Positions 24,834 through 35,825 of a DNA stretch of 64,000 nucleotides are shown here, one piece after another. Within the stretch, counting starts at the first letter, position 1. Each line of letters starts with the position of its first letter. The position numbers and the translations under genes were made by a program. The notes under the pieces are model-generated. The model was not told the DNA's origin, did not search any database, and was given only the letters and a program-made list of their open reading frames with translations. Source of the stretch: Zarea fungicola (Eukaryota; Ascomycota; Sordariomycetes; Hypocreales; Cordycipitaceae); the NCBI GenBank assembly GCA_900169235.1, contig FWCC01000099.1, positions 1 through 64,000 on the forward strand. Reading direction: 5' to 3'.

Positions 24834-26591
24834 ATGGCCGGTCCCGGTGGTGGTCCTCCTCGCCGCAGCCACACCAAGTCTCGCAAGGGCTGTGAAACTT
24901 GCAAGCGTCGCCACATTCGTTGTGACGAGAGCTTCCCTCAGTGCCGCAACTGTACCAAGCACAAGATTCGCTGCCCTTACAACGACATGCAGGTCACTCC
25001 CGAGCCCGAGCGTGCCGCTACTCCCGACAAGCCTGACCTCATGTGGACTCCCCAGATAGAGGTTGACATTGCCGAGTGGCAGAGAACTGGAATTTTCCCG
25101 TTCCCTTCCCTCGCTGTCTACCCTGCTCCCATGCCTCATCTCTACTCGGTCGAGGATCTGCGCCTCATCTACCATCTTGCTGCTCTCTACCACCAGCTTG
25201 CTGCCATGGACGCCAACAACTTCACTCTCTGGACCCGCCACATTCCAACGTAGGTTTACTATGCTTCATCCCTCCTCCCTAAAACGCTCCCTTTACTGAC
25301 TAGTACTAGCCTTCTTCGAATTGGCGTGACTACTCCATACGTCATGCACGCTCTCTTGGCCTTTTCCGCTATGCACATTGCCTTTTTGACCGACTGTCGT
25401 CGCGTCAGCAACATAGCTTTTGAGCACCGCGGTATTGCCCTCAGCGGTCTGCAAGAAGCTATTGGCACCTTTAATCGCGACACCTCAGATGCTATCCTTG
25501 CTGCCTCTCTTGTTTTGTCATGGCAGGCCAACGACTGGCGCAGCTGGACCCGGCTGATGCAGGGAACCTCTTCTGTCATTGACGCCATGGAGCTTTGGAA
25601 GCACGAGTCCCTTTTCACCGACTTCATTGCGGAGAGCTGCACGTTCCCCACCGCACCACCTTCGCCCGACCCTGAACGTCGCCCTAGCCAGCCACGCAAA
25701 GATGACCTGGAGGCTTTTCAGCGTACCCTCGACCAGGTCCAAAAGGTTGAGGCTCATCTTCGCCACCACAAGGAGGAGACTGCCCAGGTCCAACATCTCG
25801 TTGGCTTCCTCAAAGGTGCTCGCAAGATCAGCCCCTCTCTATCCATTGCCCAGCAGTACGAGCGCCTCCAACCCCTCCGCACCTGGCTATTCTGGATGCC
25901 CGTTGGTTACCTGCAGAACTACAGTGCCTCTGCGAACTCCCTAGTTGTTATTGCTCACCTCTACACGGTGGCCCTCCTGATGGAGCGTCTGTTCCCCGAG
26001 ATTGGTGCTGCTTACTTCGGATCCCTTTCCATTCTTCCCGTGGAGGAGATTGCCCGCCGTCTCATGTCCATCAGTGTTGCTAGCCACCCCAAGAGCGCTC
26101 ACACTCCCCTGACTCTGATGGAATTTCCCATCGACACCGTCAGCGAGTTCCGCTCCCGCATGGGTTGGGCCAATCCCGAGAGGACACGCTCGTTCCCCCA
26201 GTTCCACCCTCCCAACTTCCCCGTTGCCAACGAGGAGGCTGGCATGGCGGCTGGACCCGAGTCCTATGTCTACAACAGCCCTGCTTTCAGCTACAGTGCA
26301 GAGGAGATGCCCATGCTTAACAACTCAGTTTCCATGCCCGCGGAGGGCAGTCCCTTGATGATGCCTTCCCCGTTTGTTGGACAGCAATACCTCAATGTTC
26401 CCTCGCCATCTTTCGCGGCCTACTCTCCCGCTTCTTCCACTTTCGAGGGATCTGTCGCCTACAGCGACCCTGAGGAGTATGCACCCTTTGACCTGCAAAC
26501 TTTCCAGACTGGTCACTCGCCCATGCTTGGCGATTCGCACCTCCACTACGGAGTCGGGTTCGTGACTCCCAACCAACCGGTGTGGATCTAA
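24834..26591 (+). CDS. Zn2Cys6 transcription factor (Upc2-like/DUF3468 type)
   Basis: Exons 24834-25249 and 25310-26591 join across a 60-nt intron (GTAGGT...GTACTAG, phase 2) to give 565 residues. The zinc cluster is complete: C20-x2-C23-x6-C30-x6-C37-x2-C40-x6-C47, preceded by the basic HTKSRKG and followed by MQVTPEPERAA. The following region (WTPQIEVDIAEW, LRLIYHLAALYHQL, LLAFSAMHIAFLT) has the pattern of the DUF3468/Upc2-type regulator family, whose known members control sterol uptake, other lipids or metabolic pathways; the target here is unknown. The C-terminus is Ser/Pro/Met-rich, as in activation domains. The ATG context (gcaATGGcc) is strong; an upstream in-frame ATG at 24735 is less likely. 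The frame continues after the TAA (see next entry). The very long intergenic region upstream suggests complex control. Confidence 0.88.
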
Positions 26592-26945
26592 GGTACTACT
26601 TACCCAGTCACACCGGCGCCCTCAACTTCGACAAGACCATTCGGATTGACGTTTTCTCTCTACCCCAGGAACTCGAGCCCATCTTTGGCCAGCAACACAA
26701 CTGTTTCACTTCACCGCAACGCCTCCATGTACGCGCCGGCTTTGGTTGGCGACATGTCCATGTACCACCCGGAGGCTATGGGGATGCTTCCGCGCCCAGA
26801 GTCACCCGTGCCCTCCAACAGCTCACCCGTACACCTGCGTCAACGCCATGCATCTGGCTCGTCTGTGCCACACCCACCTTCCCCTCTAACTCAAGCGCCC
26901 TTGGTACCTGAGAAAGACAGAAAGGGCAAAGGACGAGCCGAGTAA
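26592..26945 (+). other. Coding-like continuation of the regulator: probable C-terminal exon
   Basis: After the TAA at 26589-26591 the same frame stays open for 117 codons to a TAA at 26943-26945. Its content is protein-like: MSMYHPEAMGMLPRPESPV, then SSVPHPPSPLTQAPLVPEKD, ending K-G-K-G-R-A-E. An intron 26582-26668 (GTGGAT...CCCCAG, 87 nt, phase 2) would remove the stop and yield a 654-residue protein; the donor is poor. A better donor, GTATGC inside the E-E-Y-A-P segment upstream, also has the right phase. Alternative splicing or intron retention is therefore likelier than readthrough. Confidence 0.55.
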
Positions 26946-29035
26946 TTGGACGCCCCCCTAAAGCTTGAGACGCCGTTATCATTTTTTGCGCGTGTATTTT
27001 CAGCAATTTTTTCTTACAAGGACACCATGTACATCACACTCCTTCCACACTCGCTTATTTACGGACCGTCTGGTTCCTCTAACCAGACTACGACATTCCT
27101 TTCGAGTTGATCTCGACGACATTCCTTTTGGCTTACAGAGCCAACAGTATTTTATGAATACGCCACACTCCTTTACGATACACACGGGACACATATTATT
27201 TAATTCGACCTTCCTTAATACGAACATTGATACCCAACAATAGACACTCCTTTTACGATGTTATGACGACAAATAATCGGCATAGATACAACTACATTCC
27301 TTACGGACCACCAGATACATGGGTCAGCGAGCACAGCATATTGATTTTTTTTTAAAGCAAGGCGTTTCATGGGAGTCATGTATTTTTGTTTCTTTTTGAT
27401 ATTGACCGAGAGTCAACTTGGGCTAGGATTGTAATATGGATTTGTTTTGGACATTGATTTTGATTGGATTTGGAAAAACTGTTTTGATTTTCAAGTGTTT
27501 TTGAGGCTCACAGCCAGACCAAAATTTGTTGTGTATTTGATGGGACTGCAATAATACAGTTTTATCGCCTGATGGACTTTGAGGTCTAGTTCCCTAGTAG
27601 CAGCTCATATCTGCAATAATCGAGCCTCGCCGCGCACAAGTTTTTCATCATTACTCTGCTCCGTCTTATTGTTTGTGACTGATGGAATACCGCCGTTTTC
27701 GCCCTACGGCTCGTGTGGGCTCATTGTAGACAGAGTCCAGTCCTGACTGACTTGACTAGTAAAAGAGGCTTGTACGAGGGACGTTGCGTCAGCGTCAGGT
27801 GAAACTGGCCAAGGCGGGATCTTTCCTGTGCGCTCAACAGAGAGGCCTTGTTTTGGCGAGCTCCCATGGTATTTTTGTTGATCGGTTGATCGGTCAATGC
27901 TAATGAACTCCAGATACGAGATGATCCGGGAGAGCGAAGCCTAGGACGGTGTTTAATCATGTGGTTGGGACGTGGCAATTGTGGCAGTGGTATTAATTCA
28001 CGGGTAATATAGTCGAGCAAAATAAAAAAAACTTATATGTATTGTGCAATCAGTTGAATCAAATATATTCCACTGGTAGGAACGGTGCAGCTTGCGCCGA
28101 ACGCCTCAAGTAAGGTTGCTCCCCGTCGACGTAGACACCTACGTATGCAGACATACATGTATCCTCACGGGTTCGTAGGGCGGTCTGCTCGGGGGTTCTC
28201 GGCTTGCCGGTACTTCTTGTATCCTGACCTTGTATTGCGTATTGTCGGGCATCCAAGAAAGTGAGAGGGGTGAGGCGCAGAGGGAAGGGAGAGAGAGAGA
28301 AGAAATGGGTATTGCTGGCAAAGGGAGGGCGTAAGACTCACTGTTTTGGTGAATTTCTTTATGCAAACAACATCCTTTATTTCATCCTTTATTTCATCCT
28401 CAAAGCAACTTCGGTTGTTCTTTAGCTCTAGCCAGCAGGTTACAGTGCATGTTAGAAAATGCATAATGACCTGTGAAACCCTCTTTGTATCGGCCAAACC
28501 CATAGTTGACAAGTTGCGAGCCCCATCCGCCGAGGCTTTCAATTTGCCGCCCAATCACAGCGCTGGCATCATCACGCCCGTGACATCCAAAAGTATATGC
28601 AGATTGAAACGAGTGCATTGCTATGATTATGGTATCTGATGTTTCCCATTTCCGGTTCCCAACTGCTCAAAGTGACAAAATCCCGAGTCTTTTTTTTTTT
28701 GGGAACATGAAGCATGGCCAAGTAAACGAAAAAAGACAAAACGATGAGTGGTTCGAACATTGACATGTTCATGCTATACAAAGAAAAAGGGGCTGTGTTC
28801 CCCAACTCCAGAGCGCCGATGCGATACAAAAACAATTCAAGTCACAGGCTAAAAATATGCCTTGATCAAAGGGCCGTAAAACAATTCAAGGTCTCTCTAC
28901 TTCTGAAACAGGAAAACCTCCCCTGCCCATGCTGGCACATACTCGTTAGATGCAGCAGAGCACCAAGCGTCCATGTTATAATATATTCATAAAATTGTCG
29001 TACCCAGCGGGGTCCTATCCCTGCATTTAGCAAGA
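26946..29035. other. Intergenic region, convergent 3' ends
   Basis: No gene is supported between the regulator and the Ssh4 gene, which converge on this stretch. It is AT-rich near 27300-27550, probably trailer sequence. A short tandem repeat (TTTATTTCATCC-like) lies around 28370-28400 and a T10 run near 28689. Confidence 0.5.
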
Positions 29036-30753
29036 CTAGGCTTCTGGTGCAGCGTGCTGTGGTGTGGGCGTAACTGTATTGGTAGAATCGTCTGAAATTG
29101 ATCCTGATTCCTCCTCAGAAGATATGCCAGAAGCTGCATCAGAGACAGAGCGACCAGATTCGGAGCTGTCACGTCTCAGCTGGCCGGCACCTTGCTCAAT
29201 TGCATCGCTGTAGCTTGGGACTGGAGCATCGTTGGTGGTGTTGATTGGCATAGCAGCAGAATTGCCGCGGCTGCGATTCAGGACTTGTATCAGAGGAGTA
29301 TTGTCGCTATCTGTACTATATCGGCGACCACTTCCCTCGGCTTCCGAGGTGGTTGGGCTTGTGTAATCTGGCGGTGGATTCGTAGCATCCAAAAGATGTA
29401 GATGCAGGGGATTCTCGTCATGTTGTTCTGTTTCTTGCTGGTGCTGGGCAGAGCTGCTCGTCTCGCCGCCATCGTCGTTAGGAACAAGTTGAGCGAGGGA
29501 AATATCGGTAGGACTTCGCACAGGGCCGGGGCTCGTGGGGTGAAGGACTCTGAAGTTACCGCTTCGGGATCGGCCGTGCTGGGTGTTGGCTGGTGAATGT
29601 GCCCCAAGAACACTATATGTAGATCCGCTGAATGAGTGGCCATGGCGACGTCCCGGAGGTGGAGCATAGATGTCCTTAGTGCCGGTTTCGAGAAGAATGC
29701 TGCCCTGCTCAGAGCCATACGGGGGTGGAGGGGCGAGACTGCCAGTGACGGGCGCGAGGCCCCATTTCTTGACGTTGGCCTCGATGAAGACGAAACCAGA
29801 TTGACCAAGGTTAACGTGGACGGTGGCTGGGCCGTTTGCACCAATTGCAGGGAAGAAGTTTTGTGACTTGAGCCCATGAACAACTTCTTCCAGCTTTTTG
29901 CCGTTGCGAGTAAAGAAAATGGCACCGGTTCGAGGACGGTATCCTACCCCAACGACATCACCCTGCACGAGGCGAGGGCCATACGGAGTCTGGCTAAATG
30001 GCTGATTGTAGTGACGAGAGCCGTTGGAGTGGTAAGCAACTGAGTATTTATGGTAGCCTACAGCGTGTTAATAAATGGAGCGCTCAATTTGTGGTTAAGG
30101 CTGGCTTGCACACCTGGTAGGCGGAAGAGCGGGTAAGGCTTTGTGGCCATTCCAATGCCCAGGAGGGTGTTTTCGGGCTTATCGTAGATCTTGGCCTCCC
30201 AGTAATAGACATCGTTTTGTTTTGGAACAGGCAAGTTGCACATGACTGTGCATTCGGAATCGTAGAATTCGATTTCTGTTCGGGCTTCGACAAAGCAGTT
30301 TGCAATTTCTAGTTCAGGTTCAAATTCCCAGGCAGAGACCCCCTTTTCTTGGATAGCGAGATATTGTGAGAGAGAGATGTCTGTCTGGAGTGACTCGGGA
30401 GGATTGGCGGTGACAAAAGCTGTTGTGATCCAATGTTAGCAAGTGCATCGCGAGTTGAGCGAATGGTGAAAATGGATCGGCTAATGTTTCAAGCTGGACT
30501 TGCCTTTTGCTCTCAAGTATTCCGTGCGGGACATTTCATCCATGGTCTCCAGAGCCTCCTCCTCCTCGCGCAGAAATGCCTGTTCGTCATCATATTCACC
30601 GGGCCGGCCGAGGCGGTCGAGTAAGATGCGACCAGAGCCGGCACAGCCGGACGCCCAAAAGATAAAGACGACCAGGCCGATGAGGAGAATGGACCCAAAC
30701 GAAGAAACGAGGCCGATGACAACGCCCGTTAAGGCTGACGATGGATCCGACAT
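29036..30753 (-). CDS. SSH4: Ssh4-like SPRY-domain Rsp5 adaptor
   Basis: Three minus-strand exons, 30753-30504, 30419-30114 and 30057-29036, give 525 residues. Intron 1 (84 nt) has a GCAAGT donor instead of GT; intron 2 (56 nt) is GT-AG. Residues 9-33 form a membrane span, followed by a short charged linker and the conserved block LQTDISLSQYLAIQEKGVSA. A SPRY domain follows (about 130-270, with VYYWEAKIYDKPENTLLGIG). The C-terminal half is Ser/Pro-rich and carries two PPxY motifs: PPPY at about 296-299 and PPDY at about 414-417. In yeast, Ssh4 sits in endosomal/vacuolar membranes and recruits the ubiquitin ligase Rsp5 through PPxY to sort cargo for degradation. The start is the only ATG before the span, since the codon at 30762 is GTG. 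The ending E-S-G-S-I-S-D-D-S suggests phosphorylation. A second adaptor role cannot be excluded. Confidence 0.93.
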
Positions 30754-32821
30754 GATGGCCACCGGGTGATTCTGTGGTAGGCTGGCCAGTCAAGGTTTCG
30801 TTAGAGCCGCGCGTGCGTGCAAATGCGATCGTTAGCACTATGTTTTCGACGGGCGACGAGCGACGGTCGCATCAATCCGAGCAAACAAAAACAATAATAT
30901 GCGTATCGGAAGGAAATGACCAAAGGACGGCGACACCGCCGTAGCGGGAGTCGGGCAGAGAATAGCGCTGTACCGTTGTGATGGGAGGTGTGTTGGGCTG
31001 GCTATGTCGAACTTCTGGCAAGCTGGATTTGGCGGGGAGCGCGCAACCGGGCGGTGGCAAACAGGCGGTCGGAATGAAGACAAGACGGGATAGAAAGTGC
31101 TACAGAGAGGAGAGGAGGAAGGTGTCAGTATAACGTCGAGCAATGGTGAGGCCTGAAAAAGAAGAAAGGAAAATGCCAGGAGGAAGGGTGAAGGGTGACG
31201 TCGTGGTGAAGAGACGGACGAGTGGGTGAGACTATGGCGAGGGCCGGATTGGAGAGGGTCATCGGGAGGGAGAAGGGAAGAGGCGGGCAGCATCTCGAGA
31301 GTGGTGAGAAACAGGCAGAAAGCCAGACGGCCCAACCGAAAACAGGCAGGCAGGCAAGGCAAGGCAGGCAAGGCAGGCAAGCTGCGCCCTGGAAGGTATA
31401 GCGTTTTACAGTGGGCGAGAGCCAGGTTTAGTGGCAAGAGAGCGGAAGACAGTGAGTGGCTGCAGCGGGCGTGGCGGGACGCCGGGAACAGAGCAAAGTG
31501 GCGCTGTTCTGGTAGGCGCTGGGCATTGTACTCCGTACACCTTAGTACCTAAGGTAGGAACAGTTCAACAAGAGCGGTTTCTGATGGTGGCGGAGGCATT
31601 ATCAGCAGCCCAGCTTGGGGCTTGTATTGTCGGGACTTACAGTACCATAGCATGCTGCCTGACGGTGCATGAAGATGGCGAGACGACAATACTGCCTAGT
31701 AATCACACAAACGATAATAAAACAGACGGCTGGGTTGAAATTTCGGTTGCAAAACTCTTCTCTTCTCCAACCAAAGATTCGGGGCATTGATAGCGTGATA
31801 TGAATCCAGTAGACATGGCCTGTCACATCCAAGAGCCGTGGCGTACCTCGTACCAATGTACCGCGTATGTTACTTGCATAATTGCACTGCTCTTTACTGG
31901 TGCGCGTACTAGAGGCGGGTGGGGTTCAATTTGGTGCGAATCGCCATGGACAGTATGTGAGGTGTGAACTCGCATTGCCAAAACGATCAATCGAGTAAAA
32001 CGGGGTGGATGAAGACATAGACACCAAGAAAAACATCTCAATCCCTGCGCAAAAAAGAAAAGAGCAGGGTCTGAAGAACAGTAAGCACAATCAGATCCTG
32101 TTCCTCTTACCCAGGGCGAGACCAAAGCGTCCCCGCTCAGTTCTGCCTTCGCCATGTGGCTTGGAATGCTACGTAATTGAAGCATTTTATGGAGAAGGCC
32201 CAGAACGGAGACCCAAAAATTCTCGATTTGCTGCGGGGCAGAAGGGACATGTGTAAGATAAAAGCAACTCGAATGCATGCGAGGCAGTCACCAGAATTCT
32301 AGAAGCGGAGACTGAGGATGGATAAGCGTGTCTGCAAGGATCTACTAGCTTTTACATAAAATGAGCGAAATTCCTTAATTAATGTGAAAGCACTGGTGAA
32401 ATCTCAAACCCAACAGCACCAAATTTAACAACGAGAGGGGTACTACTGGCTTGTCACGGATCCTGCCTCCCCCCTTACAGTCGTGACGCAGCACATGTAA
32501 CACGATCAGCAACAAGAAATGTCACAGTACTCATGACAAATACTTCTCACTGCGTCCACTACACCACCTTTACAATTTCACAATTGCTCCTGCTATATTA
32601 TACGTTTCAATTTACAAACAAATACCTGACCAATCCTAGTTCTACATAACATGCCATCTGGCTCATCATAATAGCTTTAATATCCTCGAATCATTCCCAA
32701 GCTATGACGGGAAACAATAGGCAATTCAATAGGAAATTTGTTCCAATCATAAAACATCCATCCGGGCAATATGAGCAATCCAAGTTCTCGTTTTCCCGCA
32801 AGCGCTCATTGCCTGGCGCTC
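30754..32821. other. Upstream region of the Ssh4 gene, trailer of the next gene
   Basis: About 600 bases before the Ssh4 start read as pyrimidine-rich leader/promoter on the minus strand. The long minus frame there (30838-31437) is dominated by Leu/Pro/Ser from CT repeats and is not taken as a gene. A CAGG/CAAGG microsatellite lies at 31343-31382 and a GTACTCCGTAC element at 31528-31538. Nothing else is recognised. Confidence 0.5.
31343..31382. repeat. CAGG/CAAGG microsatellite
   Basis: About ten alternating CAGG and CAAGG units run without interruption, within the upstream region of the Ssh4 gene. Confidence 0.8.
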
Positions 32822-34012
32822 TTAGAGCTCATCATCGCCCCGTCCTCGGCGATATCCTCCCCGTCTAGCCCTCCTCTCCTCCCTCTCCCTCTCTCGCTGT
32901 GCACGCGCAATCTCCGGCCGCGGGTGATGATAGCTCTTGGTGCCCAATTCACTACCAGTCCCGCTATCACCGCTCACTTCGCTTCTCGACATCGCACTGC
33001 TACCCTCAAGGAGGCTATCCGTCGCCTCGGCCCGTTGGAACGAGAAATCCCGTCGGTGCGATCTGCCTTCATCCCGCAATCTCTTCGCCTCGGCGCGAAT
33101 TCGCTCCGTCTCACGATCTGTGCCGCGATCCGTGGTAGAGTACACTTTGCGGATACCGCCGCGGCTCCTAGTATCTCTTTCCTTTGTTGGCGTGCCCGTC
33201 GGCGTCTTCTGCTTGTTCGGCAGCAGCTCTGACTCGGTGCCAGTGTGTGACGTCGTCGCGTTCGACCCGTCCCATGATGATCCCTCCGACTGCTTATTCA
33301 GACCGCCGACCCTGGCTGCCTTTTCATGACGGTAGCTGCGCAGCTCCTTCTGCGCCATCTGCTCCGCCTCCTCATCCTCCACGTCACCGCTCTCATTTAC
33401 GCGGCGTCTGTAATGATCCTGCTTCTCATTCTGACTGTCATCGATGCTGTGCTTCTTGTGGTCTCTCTTGCGCTTCTCCCGCTCACTCCTTCTCTGCGCT
33501 CGCTTCTCCTCCCTCTTCTCTCGCGCGGCAATATCACTCGCGCCTGCCGTGATACCGCTCAGGCCCGTACTCTCCGTGATGGTCGTCTTGCCGTCGTCGT
33601 CGGCAACATCTTTGTATACACTGCCGCCGCCAAGATCGGTTGACTCGGTCGCGCCGGAGAGGAGCGTGCCGTTGGGTCCACGTCTGCGTAGCACCGCCGT
33701 CTTGTAGTCCTCCCAGTCCGTCTCCTTGAAGTGGAAGCCGCCGTTGCGAGCCCAGAAGAAGAACCAAATGGAGCCAATGACAAATGCAAGGCCAAGCAGA
33801 GCAAAGAGCACGAAGAAGCCCACGTTGCTGATGTCATGCGGATCCAGGCCGCCGGCACTTGGGTCAGGGTACTTGGTATCGCGGGCGGCAAGTTTTTGCG
33901 TGGCATCGCGCACGGCGCCTGCATCTATCGTGGGAGAGGCATCAGGCACCACGAGAGATGAGGTCACGGCGGCCAAGGCGCGTCGAAATAGCGGCGTTAG
34001 AACCGGTGCCAT
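32822..34012 (-). CDS. Single-pass membrane protein of unknown function
   Basis: This intronless minus-strand frame of 396 residues was not assigned to a family. The first 20 residues (RALAAVTSSLVVP region) could be a signal peptide. A clear membrane span covers about 64-86 (FFVLFALLGLAFVIGSIWFF), followed by W-A-R-N-G-G-F-H-F-K-E-T-D-W. The remaining 300 residues are highly charged and probably disordered. They include a basic/acidic coiled-coil-like stretch at about 160-200 rich in REKREEKRAQ-type sequence and an Arg-rich end (RREERRARRGGYRRGRGDD-like). The topology suggests a short lumenal N-terminus and a long cytosolic tail, as in type I membrane proteins. Strong codon structure and the sharp span argue that it is real. 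It lies on the same strand as the Ssh4 gene but 2 kb away, so no functional link is claimed. Confidence 0.8.
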   Translation of the reverse strand: MAPVLTPLFRRALAAVTSSLVVPDASPTIDAGAVRDATQKLAARDTKYPDPSAGGLDPHDISNVGFFVLFALLGLAFVIGSIWFFFWARNGGFHFKETDWEDYKTAVLRRRGPNGTLLSGATESTDLGGGSVYKDVADDDGKTTITESTGLSGITAGASDIAAREKREEKRAQRRSEREKRKRDHKKHSIDDSQNEKQDHYRRRVNESGDVEDEEAEQMAQKELRSYRHEKAARVGGLNKQSEGSSWDGSNATTSHTGTESELLPNKQKTPTGTPTKERDTRSRGGIRKVYSTTDRGTDRETERIRAEAKRLRDEGRSHRRDFSFQRAEATDSLLEGSSAMSRSEVSGDSGTGSELGTKSYHHPRPEIARAQREREREERRARRGGYRRGRGDDEL

Positions 34013-35825
34013 AGCGCCGGTATCTGCAACCGCTTGAGGTCAATGTTTCGTTTCAGTTGGTAGAATCAACCGGCTGCCGGTAGGTTGCGGTGGATTCGGA
34101 GAATAAACGAGGTGGGTGTTAGGGTTAGGAATGCGGACCTCTGGCTAAAACACACTGCAAGAAGGGTAATCAGGTACGTGGAATGCAGCAGCTGAGCCAG
34201 AGCGTTGATGTTCCAGAACGTTGACAAGGCACCAGATGGTATAGAATGTGCTGAGTGATTGGGATGGCGAAATAGAAATGTTGGTTTTCGGGTCGTGGGA
34301 AAGTGAAAATTCTGAGTCTTGGTTTTCTTGCCACCCTCAAAAACGAAAGACTAGTAATAATGAAGATTATAATCAGAGTCAAGGGAAGTTTGGTCTAGAG
34401 CGGGAAGAAAAGCCTTGGCAGAGGAAGGCGTGCGGTTCCTACAGAAACCAGGCCAGCGTGCAAGGGGTGGCTGGGGCTGTGGCACAAGTGAAATGAGGAG
34501 GTTGGGCCGTAACGGATGCACGCCGCAGTTATGTATGCCTGAAAAGTGTTGCAATACGGGAAATAAACACACCAGCAACAGGAAAATTTAATAATTGTCA
34601 GCTTTGAATGGCCCTATAACAATTCAATCAAATCTCAGCGTCTGTATCCGTCTTTCTGTGTAGAACTTTTGACTCGGTTGCGTCATTGCATCTTGCGACG
34701 CCTTTGTAAACAAATCCAAGTGGGTCCGACTGCCGACCAGACAACCGAATGCCATCATCACCCGATCCGGCAATCAGTCTAACAAGGATTCAAGTACGAG
34801 CTGAAGCCTCCAAACAGTAAAAGCCAAACCAAACAAGATAGCACCAGTCTTTATTTTGCAGTCGGCTGTCATAAACTTCCCTTCTCTCATATCGCCCCAC
34901 AATCTTTTGCGCTGCTGTATACCCGAATCCATATTTTTTTTCGAACCAAGAACAGAAAGAAAAAGAAAGTAGATAACAAAGTCCAAGGAAGATTTTAAAT
35001 CAAGACAAACAAAAGAAGACTTTGTCTATCCCGTACCACGTAAGAGACAACGTATCCAAGAAGGAAAAAGAGAGATAGAGAAAAGAGAATTCCTTGCCCC
35101 AAAAATCATGTCGCCGGCTGTAGAACCGGCCATCAGGCGCACGGTAAAAAGAGGCGCGAACCTCGTCAGCCTGTGCAGTCTATAATATGGCGATGTGCTG
35201 TTTCAGCAAAAATCAAATGAAAGCATGTGCTCAAAACAGCCAAACTTTCATCGTACAAAAGTGATAATCTAACACAGCGGCCAGTTACTGGTCGACATAG
35301 TTGGGAATCTGCTGAACAAAGCAAGCACCACATGGCCAGTACAAATAGAAAATTCGCTCAAGGGGAGAAAAAAAGAAAAGGAGAAAAGAACAGAGGCAGT
35401 CGAAAACATGCCCCCTAATGGCAGTACTCCAGCGCTCAACCTCTATGCCTGGAGGTATAAATAAAATGCCATGCTCCATATACACTCCACTGTACCATCG
35501 GCAATGATTAGGGTGTTGGGTATCATAACTGCTTCGCCTGGCATGGCATCAACCAGGATGCCTAGCAAATGAAGGACAACAGAGTAAATGTAGGAGTAAA
35601 CAACGCTCAGTATTGAAAAAGGAAATTGAAGTAAGTTCAAAAGGTCAAAGGTGGCAAAGAAAAATTCGCATATCGTAATGTCTTCATCCGCCATGAGATT
35701 GGTACTTAAAAAGGAAGTCATAGATCGAGGCTTAGTTTATCAGACGCAATGTAAGATCAATGTCATGTAGTCATTAAAGTGTCGTAAAATTCCGGTCGTC
35801 AAGAAAAGGTCATTCCGAGTCACCG
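34013..35825. other. Intergenic region
   Basis: No gene is seen. It includes the promoter side of the membrane protein gene and the trailer of the disordered-protein gene. It is A-rich near 34920-35100 and 35340-35400. Short frames on both strands lack motifs. Confidence 0.5.

Noticed and set aside
30838..31437. 199-codon minus-strand frame upstream of the Ssh4 gene
   Set aside because: Same CT-rich composition, no motifs; best read as leader or promoter.
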